From Plasmopara viticola (taxonomy: Eukaryota > Oomycota > Peronosporomycetes > Peronosporales > Peronosporaceae), in the NCBI GenBank assembly GCA_001695595.3, contig MBPM02000042.1, positions 434,001-498,000 of the forward strand: a stretch of 64,000 bases of DNA, read 5' to 3'. The translations under genes and the position numbers were made by a program. Numbering within the stretch: position 1 is the stretch's first letter; each line of letters starts with the position of its first letter. The notes under the pieces were generated by a model. That model saw nothing but the letters and a program-made list of their open reading frames with translations. It was not told the DNA's origin and ran no database searches. Shown in pieces: positions 1 to 9,960 of the stretch.

Positions 1-207
1 GCTAACTTCTTACTTAGAACCGGTAGAGTCATTCGTTTATAGGTGGAGATTACGGAAACTGAAGCGGTAGCCCTTTTTATTAGCTATTGTCAAAAAACAT
101 ATCGTTGAGAGAAAAGTGCTTATTATTCGCTGCAGCAATTACCTCTACAAATACGTTCCCCCTACAAATAGCCATACTGACTAATTGAGCCCAGGTGTGA
201 TTGGCCG

Positions 208-571
208 ATGCCGCACTTAAAAACAATGCTGGCAACGACCCTACGCTACTCGGCGCCCCAAAAGCGCATACTTACTCGGCTTCAGAGCCAGCGCCGTCAC
301 GGCGGATCGGTCTCCACGAACAAGCATATTGAGGTGTTTGCATCATCCTTTCGTTTTCTCAAAGGCGACCTTGTGCGTTATAAGTCTGCCCTTAAAAATG
401 ACCATATTGTGAACTTTGTAGAATTGGAACAACTGGCGGGGTGACTCGGAAAAACGCTTCCAAATGAACGGCCAGTTTTTTTCGTCTATGGCGGCCTGGG
501 GCCTTGTTCCTTTCTGCCTCTACTTTGTCATGGCCTCCGATGAGCGCGTACGTGTCCAATTTTCACAATAA
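208..571 (+). CDS. Small mitochondrial-type single-span membrane protein, 2 exons
   Basis: Two exons, 208-372 and 422-571, are joined by a 49-nt intron (donor GTGCGT, acceptor TTTGTAG). Reading through the intron gives a premature stop at 442; splicing gives a 104-residue protein. The first 35 or so residues are rich in Arg, Lys and Ser with no acidic residue, which suits a mitochondrial presequence. Residues about 74-94 (FFSSMAAWGLVPFCLYFVMA) form one hydrophobic span followed by a short polar tail. The length and layout suggest an accessory subunit of a respiratory complex, but I do not recognise the family. An in-frame Met seven codons downstream (226) is an alternative start; an in-frame stop lies at 178. 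The splice model is well supported; the function is unknown. Confidence 0.6.
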
Positions 572-806
572 GAAGTAAATTTGATTGACGTTTATAAATA
601 CTTGCAGCGCAAGCGCGACATGCGTAACGTAGTCCCGGAGACTTCTCGAAAGTGAAAAGAGGAAGAAGGGTGTGAGCTTCCTTACTAGCTTTATAAATAA
701 AAAGGTTCTGTCAACTTGGCAAAAAGAAATTGTTTATGACCGTTTCGCCAATCATTATATTCCACTTTTAATTGTGCAATAAAAAAGAGATACCTAAATT
801 TTAATC

Positions 807-2091
807 ATGGATAACAGCAGAGCGACCGTAGAGGCATTTTATGCGCGTGTGATAAACCGCGTGTGTCATTCCTATCAACAATCAAGTGACGCTATCTCTG
901 AGGCAGATACCGAGCGTTTGCAGCAGGTTTGGTTGGATCCATATTATCCGTTCTTGGTCTCCGTAAGTTATTCTAGTGTGGAAGAAATGGCAGGAAAAGT
1001 TGGACTTTTATACTGGCGAACATAAACATTCAAGTTTGTCAATAGAAGAAATCAGCAACACACTGTCAACTGTAGCTTCAGCAGAAAGTGGCAGCGAAGT
1101 TTTTAATGAAGAAAGTGAAGTTTTGATGCCGTGTACGACTTCTCATTCCTTTGTCGTATCGGACAAGGAAGTGGTCGGTCGACCGAACGCTCAATTGGTA
1201 TGGTGCCGATGTTCCAGTGCCTATTTAAGAGCAATTATATGATAAGTGCTGCTATCAGCAGCCAACTGTCGTGTCATCGACAAACTCGTCGATTTTCTCC
1301 AGAATGGTGGGGCACTTTAATGACAAGTTTGCACTTAATTTCTTACCTACACCAATTTGTGTTGACTAGCTTGGATCGAAAAGAAAACTGCACCAGCTAG
1401 ATGGTACCGTTTTAAGTGATGAAGAGTGGCAAGATAGTGACGTTCAAGAGGTAACTTTTGTCTTTCTTTGATTAAGTACCTAATTTTGATGCTGTAAATA
1501 CCCGTTGCTCATTTGGATAATTTGCATCAGCAACGCAATTTGCCGCCACCCAGAGTAATAGTACAGGAGGCTTGTGTCCAACAAAAAGACTACGTTGACA
1601 GCAAAATTGAAAACTACTTTTTAAAGGATGACAGTGAGGAAAAAGAAGATCAAGATTCGGCGGAAATACCTGTCGATTTAGTACTACCGCTGCTCGTGTC
1701 CGAAAACGACTTCTCGCCTGTATCAGGGATTTCAGGGATCAATCTACCTTTGCAGATAGCTGCAGCATATTCCAAGTTTGTTCATCGTGGGAAACGCCGT
1801 GGATATATTGGTCGGTTACATGCCATTGTGCTGACTTGGCCATGTTGCTTGACGGCAAAAGAACCAATTCATTTTGGTGACTTGCTTTGGTGCTGGCCCA
1901 ATGCAGAGCGAGGATATGTTGGCGAAGGTGAACTCGTCAAAGTGATTGCAGTGCAAGAACGGCTTCACGAGCTGACGATTAGGCGCAGCGACGGATCAGA
2001 AACTATTGTTCAATTGCGTCAAGTCTGTCGACTAAAGGAGTACCTCATCCGGAAAGGTACTGTGCGGTTACGTAGCGAGCACAATCAGTAA
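807..2091 (+). CDS. TFIIA large-subunit-like protein with unusual C-terminus, 4 exons
   Basis: My model is 807-926, 985-1197, 1370-1450 and 1531-2091, all joined in phase 0, giving 324 residues. The N-terminal 50 residues match the TFIIA alpha helical domain: VEAFYARVINRV, then after splicing LQQKWQEKLDFY, like the LxxLWExKL helix. A second TFIIA-like hallmark, HQLDG followed by acidic residues, is in exon 3. The expected C-terminal beta-barrel with its KNKWKxxLKDG signature is not visible. Instead exon 4 (about 186 residues) has an acidic patch and then a Trp/Cys-rich basic domain I do not recognise. Intron 2 (1198-1369, 172 nt) is long for this locus and may hide another exon. In the pre-initiation complex TFIIA would bind TBP and DNA. 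The assignment rests on the N-terminus only. Confidence 0.5.
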
Positions 2092-5000
2092 TTCGTAAAA
2101 GTTGGTGTGTTAGTAGAATTTTATTATTGTTCATGCATACATATACTGTTTAAACACTACACTTTCCCAAATATATCCGAAAGTTTGCTCATTGACCTCT
2201 TGATTGTACACGAGAGCCCATCAGACTACCACATCGTAACTAAAATCCTTCGTCTTGACACTAAACCTTAACGCAAAAATACCCTTATTTCTATGATGTC
2301 CAGACACTTAATGATAGACTAGTTATCCTCATTGGAAGTCAAATATCTCTTAGTTGAGACATGATATTTCGTGTAATGTCTCACGTACTACACTCAAAGC
2401 GCCACCAATTCTACAGTGATTTTTTTGGAAGGATTCAAAGAGGTTAGTGACATAGCGTGATGAAGGTCGATGTGTACTATAAAATTTTGCATTGTCTGCA
2501 TCATTGTAGGCACCGAGTGCATTACATTGCTCACATGCACCAAACATGACGTCTAAACTTCAGGTATCAAATCGATACTAAAGGCCACCAGCAACGCCGT
2601 CTCTGTGCTGTGGACTTATTTTCTGAAAGATAGCGCCTTACTTGACGAATAAAAATGGGCCGAGCAGATACAAGCGTTTCTAATTCGTATTATGTACTAG
2701 AACCACGTTTTTCCTATCAGCTATGGGGCAATCTCAATTATAAAGGTCTTGGTAGGGCCACACAGCGGTCTACACCGAGCATAGCCAAAGAATTCCATCA
2801 TTTCGGTTGTTTACGTTTCTTGGGATAAAAAAAATGCGCTCACAACATCTCATTTTGATGTGTTACCCTAAATGAATACTGACTCCACACAGACCAATCA
2901 TTCCGGACCAAAGATTTAGCACATGATCTTGATCTAACTTTAGTCGTATTAGTGCCTTCGACAAGGAGTCGTCCACAGGGACACTAGCGTTACATGTAAT
3001 TTTTTGTTCGCTTTTAATAAATACGCAATTATCTTTCACAGAGTGTACAAATAATTTTATTGTTACCACTTCGGAAAAGGTAAGAAGCATCATTCTCACA
3101 AAGGAGTGAGCTATTAGTCGTTTTTAAATTTATTGAAAAGGAAAAAATCACTGCTTTTCGTCTGCATAGCAGCACAGACACTCTTTGCCACGTCGTATAA
3201 CTAGTTGCTATCACTTTGAGCTCTCATGCGTACACACTGACTCCCGAGTATTGCTGTACGTCTACATTTTGCGGCGCCGTCATTTGCTTATCTCAACTCG
3301 GGTTCAGCCAAAGAGATAATGTGCTGTATATCTTCTTGACGTCTTCGGCTTGCCCTAATCCATAGCTTTAAGCAGTTCATACCATCTCTAGTGCAACAGT
3401 GTCGTGTCCCCGGTACATTCTACACACAGTGTCTCTCACGCCCCAACGCCACATCGCGAGTTTTCTTCGACGGCGACACATACTAAAGTTAGTATGCTTT
3501 GAATGCACTAATTTTACTTATGTTGACAAGAGTGTGCATAGCTTCCTTATGTACGAAGCAGAAACGATCTGCAGTTGCTGTCTTTGTCATGATGAAGCCT
3601 ATATTTGACCTCATCGTACAATTTGCTGGGACCGATCCACAGCCCAATTATCCAATACTTTACCACTTTCAGCTAGATCTTTTAAATCACTTCATCATTG
3701 GTAGCTCTGGGAAATCATACATTCTGCTTTATCTGATTACTTGAACACGAAAGCTACGTAAACTACTTTCTTTGGTGTGGTTGCTGATTCGGAATGCCTG
3801 TCACTGTAGAGGTACCAGAATTTGCTCTGTAGTTTTGAGCAAAACTCCACGCAATATTGCGACCAATTTTTGTTCTGCCGCGATGCGGAATACAGCCCCT
3901 ATTCGATTCTCTATCCATTCATCACCATTACCAATGACTTTGGTCACGTGCATAGCTCGCGCTATAATCATGACTCTCAGATTCTTTTCGCTCACGCCAC
4001 TTGAGGAGTGACTCCTTAGATTTCTCACGACAAAAAAGCAGATCAGCGCACTTGATGGTGCCATGACTTTGTCGACCGGTCAAATTGTTCGGTGCTTTTT
4101 CACAAATATGATCACTAAGTTTAAATTGTTCTGCTATTTAGCGAATAAAGCAACCTCATGTGAAATGGCGATACGTGAGGTCGACGAAGAAGGTCATCAC
4201 TCACTGTGGTTTTGGCAATCGAACCCATCCAAAGATCTTTGTTAAACCTTTTTTTAGAGGTACGCAGTGCCGGTGGCATTATCAACGAAGGAAACCTAAA
4301 TATAGTAGTGACCTTGAAAATAGCCATCAACTTTACTGTCGTTATGAGCAAAGTTTTTGCAAGGTGATGACAATCTTAACACCCTTTGATTACCGTTGGG
4401 TGAAATCTTTTTTATCTTGCAACGAGTCACAATCTTTTTTGCAGCTTGAGCAATCGAAGAGCCAGACAAATATTCGCTAGAGCACGCGCAGCGCTCCGAT
4501 TTATCGCCTGAAGACGGAGGTGTTCAAGCATCACGGTGTAAGAAAATCGGTATTCTCGCGTTGTCTGCCGTGGTCGAATGGCGGTTCATACAGAGCCTTC
4601 TCATCTAAATGCCCCGTAACCACTTCTCTCTATACACACACGGCCCTTTGTCGCCGGCAAAGCTTAGAGACACCTTTGATCCACCAAAGCTACCTTTTTT
4701 AGTCTGTATTGCTGTTAAATAAGGCCGTCTGCATCTTCTATTTGGTAATCATTACAACTAAATCGACTCTTCGTTTAAAAGTCGAAGAGTGATGAAAAAC
4801 ACTTACCTATCTAATACTTTTTAATGTAATTCGACTTTGATGGGAGATGGTTCAACGCAGTCATCGATATTTGTGGTATAAATTGATTTTTGCTAAGGGA
4901 TGTTTCTAGAGAAATAAAGGCTTTTAATGATGGCATCCACGATTTCCATACTTAGATGTTTTGGCTGCATCTACTTTATCAGGATCACAATTGTTTTTTA

Positions 5001-6131
5001 TTAGTAATTGCATGAGAGATAAATTGCAATAGAAAAATAGGTCGATTGTAAGAAAATAAAGGTGGATGTTGTGCGCTTAAGTGCATTACGACCCCTACGA
5101 CCGGGAACATTTACGAAAAAAATGTTTTTCTTTGTGCATTTAGCTGGGTGACATTTGTTCATGTTGCCGCATGAGTAAAGCACGTCTACGCACGTGATAC
5201 GTAAAAAAGGCTCACTCCTCCACTATCACAGCCGACTAATACATATCTGCTGCTTTATGGTTCATGTTACGCTTTCTTGTGCCTCTCAAGACAAGCTGTA
5301 AACGGTCACTGCACAAAAATTATAACTTTGGTCGCTTTTCTCCTTCAATAGCTGCAATTTTATATGTACTGCCCAATGTATGTATCTTCTTCTTCACCTG
5401 CTTGGTGCTTTCCTCTGATAAACGCGAACCGTGCTATAATTGAATACTGTCACTCGCATATCGATCTTCTAGTGCCCAAGAAAACATGGCTCTAATTGTT
5501 CGGGTAATTGCCGCATTATGTAATGTTTTGAGGCTTTTAAATACAAATTCGTATAAGAATTTTTCTCAATATGTGGTCGTTTAGAATTAGACCCCGTTGA
5601 TTACCCTGTCTATTATATCTTATTGTCCACAAACACCTCTATTTACACCATTGGCTGACTTGTGTGGAGATGTATTACGACTCTGACCCGTCCAATACGA
5701 TCTTTCCTTGCTTCAATGCCTGGCATTTAGGTGCCTCAGCCATTTCACCTTTTCGCATTCGGCAACTAGATGACTGACTACCTTGTTTGCAAGCGAATCG
5801 ATAACTCAATAAAGTGTCTGATCGCTACTGCAGCACTAGCATTCTCCGGTCCGCTTTTGTCTTGGCAACTACCTTGTAGACGGTGTCCCTCGAAACTCAC
5901 TAATGCTTTAAGCTCACGTATGAATATGTCGTAAATCGACCCATTCTTCCTACTTGCACGGTGCAGGTAGTGCATGTCGTAGAAATATCACATTCGCTTT
6001 TGGGGCTTTGCATGAGCATTTCAGGATGTGCTGCATCGTTATATCTGTACTAAAATACATCGATTAAGTAGTTTGAGAGTTTAGTCGCTCAATCTGGGAC
6101 GACAAAATAGATTCAAGAGTGACGCACGCGG
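2092..6131. other. Gene-poor stretch, no confident gene
   Basis: AT-rich sequence with only short ORFs that lack codon continuity or splice partners. A minus-strand ORF at 3801-4064 (87 residues) is the most protein-like but I recognise nothing in it. A possible Copia fragment is listed separately at 2863-3214. Confidence 0.5.
2863..3214 (-). pseudogene. Possible decayed Copia reverse-transcriptase fragment
   Basis: On the minus strand an ORF reads CVFIKSEQKITC, then VPVDD, and ends near LCGVSIH. The spacing resembles the Copia RT stretch in which a CVF/CLF segment precedes YVDD and is followed by a LG-SI-like motif. The first residue of the YVDD motif is lost and there are no intact flanking domains. 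This is a weak, pattern-based call for an old scrap and could be chance. Confidence 0.25.
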
Positions 6132-6146
6132 AATAGGTCACTTGAG
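6132..6146. repeat. SINE flanking direct repeat, left copy
   Basis: AATAGGTCACTTGAG; it is identical to the copy at 6468-6482, while the adjacent bases differ. This is what a target-site duplication made on insertion would look like. Confidence 0.7.
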
Positions 6147-6467
6147 ATTTACGTTACCGGAATTCACGCGCTAAGACTAAGTTGTCTGTATCGCGGGATG
6201 CTGATAGCTATCCGACCCATATTGGGACCGGGTTCCGTAACCCTCATTACACTATGGGGCTTTTTCGGTCAGTGGGGCGTCCCTCACCCAGCCCTTTTAT
6301 TACTCAATCGGGCGCGAGTTGGTAGGGCAGTCACACACTCGGGTATGATGGCCCGTCCACTTTAGTGACCTATCTCCGGCTTCCTTAATTCGAATCCTAT
6401 GGGTATCGAACCAGGTACCTCCCGGTCCTGGGTCGAACGGCTAACCGCTCGAGCCACAGGGTCGGTC
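6147..6467 (-). mobile_element. tRNA-derived SINE with 15-bp target-site duplication
   Basis: The 321-bp segment is bounded by exact 15-bp direct repeats, AATAGGTCACTTGAG, at 6132-6146 and 6468-6482. Read on the minus strand it starts with a tRNA-like head: an A box TGGCTCGAGCGG (6456-6445) and a B box GGTTCGATACC (6412-6402) with 32 nt between them, the spacing of an internal RNA polymerase III promoter. A non-coding body follows. It is much more GC-rich than its surroundings. SINEs of this kind move using reverse transcriptase from LINE elements. An inverted copy of the repeat core (6364-6373) lies inside the element, so the repeats could instead be part of it. Confidence 0.75.
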
Positions 6468-6482
6468 AATAGGTCACTTGAG
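6468..6482. repeat. SINE flanking direct repeat, right copy
   Basis: This is the second exact 15-bp copy, next to the tRNA-like head of the element. Confidence 0.7.
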
Positions 6483-7253
6483 CGGACGCCCGAAACGTGC
6501 CAACCCCCACTCAAACTGGCCAGTGAATTGGGCGCCACCTAAAAAAATCCAAATTGCTATTATGGGATTGGGGCTTGGTCTTGCGAATGGGTCGAGTATT
6601 AGCATCTCGCACCAAAGAAAGTTAGTCTTAGCGTGTGAGTTCTGATGACTTGAACCTCTTTGTCCCTGAACACAATTACGAAGTTACATTATTACAGATT
6701 TACTTGCTCCGAAACAACCCTTAAGGTTTGACACGTAGCGAGCGGAGAAATTGCCCTTGCTCTAGCTTGTAATTTCTGACTGAAAGGCTCTAAGTTGCAA
6801 ATATTAGTCTCTATTCCTTACGCAACCATTCATTTCGTAGTCAAGCTGCAACATCTCCACCCACCACTCCAGTTGTATTCTCGCGGTTGTTTTGTTTGCG
6901 TCTTTTCATCCACCTTCGTCGTCTTGATCGATTTTGTCTATCAAACAAAGCGTGATTGCCACACGAGGCGTCACCAGTGTACTTCTTTAGTGAGGTTGTA
7001 ATCGCTCACTGAAATGTAATTTCTTCCACTGAGAGCGAACATCAATAGCCGTACAATTTTTCGTGGTTTTCATTAATCCGCCCCTTAGCTCCCTTTTCTC
7101 TTAAAATTTACTGTCGGAATACCTACAGCTATTACAAGTAAAATTACGGAGCGATGTAAACAGGGTGTACTAATAGGGTGTACCACGTCATATTACCACA
7201 CCGCAATCGGTCAAAAAGCCGCTTAAATGAGGACGATATGACAGAAAGGTGTC
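6483..7253. other. Intergenic, upstream of kinase gene
   Basis: I see no gene or clear promoter motif. The ORF at 6795-7001 is Cys/Phe/Leu-rich, has no recognisable domain and has no splice partner. Confidence 0.4.
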
Positions 7254-9584
7254 ATGACACGAGGACGAGAAGTACACTATAAATTACACGAAAAAATTGC
7301 GCACATATGTGAGTGCACACGCATTTTAGTCATTGACATGGTAGCACCCGATCGTAATGTTGGATGCTTTGGGCGTATGGAGACTTCAAGCCTCACGACT
7401 TGTCAAGGATTGCTGCAATATCAAAGCAAAGATGCGCAATGGAAAGCGCGCTGGTTTCTCCTCGATGCAGTCAAGTCGGCACTAGTCAAGTGCAATTTAA
7501 ATAATCATCTGCCAGCAAACTCACACGGAAGTGTGTTGGGTGGCAACGTCTTTATTGCCGATGCAAGACCTCTGTCGGAAGTGCATCCAGCCCAAAGCAA
7601 GGAGAATTGTCTGGACGGAGTAGATGCACATTCCGTTGTAGGCTTTAAAGTTCTTACGCACAGTGGTACGAGAATAATCTTTCGTACGAAGACGTTAAAA
7701 GAACAAGACACGTGGCTGACTGCCATACATAAAAGTGCTAGTGGATTTGCCGTGGGCATTGCGGCTCGACTGGCAGAACGTGAGTTACTAGCAGGAAAAT
7801 TTACATTGGTACGTGAACTCGGACGTGGCGCCTCGGGTATTGTCTCTCTCTATACATGGCAAGGCAAGCCGTACGCCATCAAGAAGTTTGTTCCGCAGAA
7901 AAGCAGAGGTCTGCCAAATCGCCGAGCAGTGCCTGTTGCTTCTAGTAGCCGGCTATCCGCTCAAATGAGCGAGCTAAATGAGATTCCGTACGATGTTCGG
8001 CGAGAAATGGTTTTGTTGAAGAAGGTGAGTAATCTTCCCTATGTCATTCGTTTGCACGATGTTATCCTTGACAAGGAAAACAGAGAGTATTATTTGGTGA
8101 TGGAGTATATGGGAGGTGGTGCCATTGCCGAGTGGGATGGCTCTCGAAAGTGCTATGTAAGCTCACGAGCCATGAGCGTGGCTAGTGGCAGCGCGTGTTT
8201 ATTAGACGAAGACACTGTGCGCACATACGTGACGAACCTTGTAATTGCCATTCAAGGTCTTCACTTGAATAATTTAGCTCATCGAGACATTAAACCCGAG
8301 AACCTTATGGCGAATGAAGAGCACACGTTATGCAAACTAGGTGATCTTGGAGTTGCTCGGTACTTTAAAGAAGAAAACGGTGAGCTTCGAGACGAAGAAG
8401 ATGTGGATGCAATCGAATTGGGGGACCTTGATCAAGGGGCGATGTCTGCTCAGCCTCTGCCGGGTGCAACATTGAGTAAAACAGACGGAAACATGAAACA
8501 CCTTCGAGGACTAATCAAGTCGACAAAAGGAACGTTTCATTTCTTGCCCCCAGAATCTCTTACGGGCGAGGCCTACTGTGCTTTTAAGGCAGACATTTGG
8601 GCAATTGGCGTCACTCTGTATGCTCTGCTGTTCGGTTCACTGCCTTTTTATTCAAGTGATACGAGCGAGCTCTTTGACAAGATCGAAAAAGATCCTCTTG
8701 CATTTCCTGCTCACTGCAAAGACAACGATGCAAAGGATTTGCTGATAGAAATCTTGGAAAAAGATCCGGAGAAACGCATTACGTTGGACGGTATCTTGCA
8801 GCACCGCTGGACGCATCGCAACATCGACTCGAAGAATTTGCTAAACCAATTGAGTGCACTTAAGCAATCCCCTGCTTTTTCAGTAGAGGATCATGAGCTC
8901 GGAGACGCTGTGTCTGTTCACCAGATGCAGCCACTAAATAATTTGGCTATCGATGCAGACGCTTTCTCTTCAGTTGATGAAATTTACAAACCCTTACCAA
9001 TCGATATATCCAAGACGATATGTCCAGGATGGTTTGAACCGATTCGGGAGCTTGTCACGGCGCAGATGCACTACGATTGGTGCCATGACAAAGCTGCAAA
9101 AGGCTGGAAGTATGGTAATGTGCGAGATGACGCAAATTTAGTGCATCCTTCTATGTTGCCGATGCGAGCTTTAGACGAAATTGCGCAAGCACGCAAATTT
9201 TCGTCAGTCGACGAGCTCATTAAGTGCGTCGTTGTGCTTGGAGTCGTTGTTGTCTATCGCCGGCCGCTAAAGCTAAAGACACGAAGTGTCCCATTTCCAT
9301 TGACGCACGTTCATTTGTCGTGGAAACTCATGATGCTCGTTGATCTGCTTGCTGAGAACTCACACGGAGTGTGGGCGAATGAGTACACAGCTAATGGCTG
9401 GCGCTTTGGTGTTCAATTTGATGACGTCGCAAAGACACATCCATCGCTCAAGCCGTATATGCTGCTCGATGAGAATGAGAAAACTTTTATGCGCAATAGC
9501 GTGACATCCGTGCTCAAGTCGTGTATATATCTTGGCTGCAAATTTTCAATTTCACATTGCGACCGTAAACGATTGCAAGTCTGA
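7254..9584 (+). CDS. PH domain - CaMKK-like kinase - two RyR repeats
   Basis: This is a single-exon ORF of 776 residues. A PH domain lies at about 38-165 (QWKARWFLLD, then a C-terminal Trp in DTWLTAIHK). The kinase domain is at about 182-525: glycine loop ELGRGASG, catalytic lysine in YAIKKF, HRDIKPENLM, then GDLG in place of DFG, and GTFHFLPPES. An insert of about 50 residues separates the DLG motif from the activation-loop end. The C-lobe (KADIWAIGVTLYALLFGSLPF) resembles CaMKK/LKB1-activating kinases. Two ryanodine-receptor (RyR) repeats follow at about 595-655 and 700-755 (GWKYGNVRDD, GWRFGVQFDD). The PH domain suggests recruitment to membranes. The first Met may be wrong, as MVAPDRNVG at 7338 is a plausible start. 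The stop codon lies inside a tandem duplication. Confidence 0.85.
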   Translation: MTRGREVHYKLHEKIAHICECTRILVIDMVAPDRNVGCFGRMETSSLTTCQGLLQYQSKDAQWKARWFLLDAVKSALVKCNLNNHLPANSHGSVLGGNVFIADARPLSEVHPAQSKENCLDGVDAHSVVGFKVLTHSGTRIIFRTKTLKEQDTWLTAIHKSASGFAVGIAARLAERELLAGKFTLVRELGRGASGIVSLYTWQGKPYAIKKFVPQKSRGLPNRRAVPVASSSRLSAQMSELNEIPYDVRREMVLLKKVSNLPYVIRLHDVILDKENREYYLVMEYMGGGAIAEWDGSRKCYVSSRAMSVASGSACLLDEDTVRTYVTNLVIAIQGLHLNNLAHRDIKPENLMANEEHTLCKLGDLGVARYFKEENGELRDEEDVDAIELGDLDQGAMSAQPLPGATLSKTDGNMKHLRGLIKSTKGTFHFLPPESLTGEAYCAFKADIWAIGVTLYALLFGSLPFYSSDTSELFDKIEKDPLAFPAHCKDNDAKDLLIEILEKDPEKRITLDGILQHRWTHRNIDSKNLLNQLSALKQSPAFSVEDHELGDAVSVHQMQPLNNLAIDADAFSSVDEIYKPLPIDISKTICPGWFEPIRELVTAQMHYDWCHDKAAKGWKYGNVRDDANLVHPSMLPMRALDEIAQARKFSSVDELIKCVVVLGVVVVYRRPLKLKTRSVPFPLTHVHLSWKLMMLVDLLAENSHGVWANEYTANGWRFGVQFDDVAKTHPSLKPYMLLDENEKTFMRNSVTSVLKSCIYLGCKFSISHCDRKRLQV

Positions 9585-9790
9585 CGTTTTTGTAAGTAAA
9601 AGGCCACTAACAGTTAGTTCGAAGTGTGGATTGCATAGCTCAAGATGGCATGTAGTTATCCCATTTCAGTCAATATCACTTTGCGACCGTAAACGATTGC
9701 AAGTTTGACGTTTTTGTACATAGAAATCATTTTTCATAGCTAGCTTGAAGTGCTGATTGCATAGCTCAAAATGGCGTGTACTATACTTAA
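9545..9790. repeat. Tandem duplication, about 124 bp, two diverged copies
   Basis: The block at about 9545-9668 recurs at about 9669-9790 with a 124-bp period. Shared pieces include GCGACCGTAAACGATTGCAAG (positions 9559 and 9683 onward) and ATTGCATAGCTCAA. The copies differ by scattered substitutions. The first copy contains the last 13 codons and the stop of the kinase gene. Confidence 0.85.
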
Positions 9791-9960
9791 TGTCTTACAT
9801 TGAAGTGATGCAACTGGCAGCATGAGACGTAACCACACCCACTACATCAAGTTATTTCACTCAAGTCAATAGTTTAAAGCGAAGGATCAAACTGATTTAT
9901 ATCGCTTGAATTATTGTATTGCTTACGTCGAGATCAAATACATTGCTTATTTATTTATCA

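Noticed and set aside
916..976. Alternative first intron in the TFIIA-like gene, including a one-base phase conflict at 927-976
   Set aside because: Moving the acceptor to 984 restores phase 0 and gives the family-like LQQKWQEKL, so no sequencing error or odd intron is needed.
3801..4064. Minus-strand ORF of 87 residues as a gene
   Set aside because: It looks protein-like but has no recognised domain, splice partner or neighbouring support.
6395..6460. A real tRNA gene
   Set aside because: The A and B boxes are tRNA-like but the acceptor and anticodon stems do not close, and a long non-tRNA body follows inside the same flanking repeats. It fits a SINE head.
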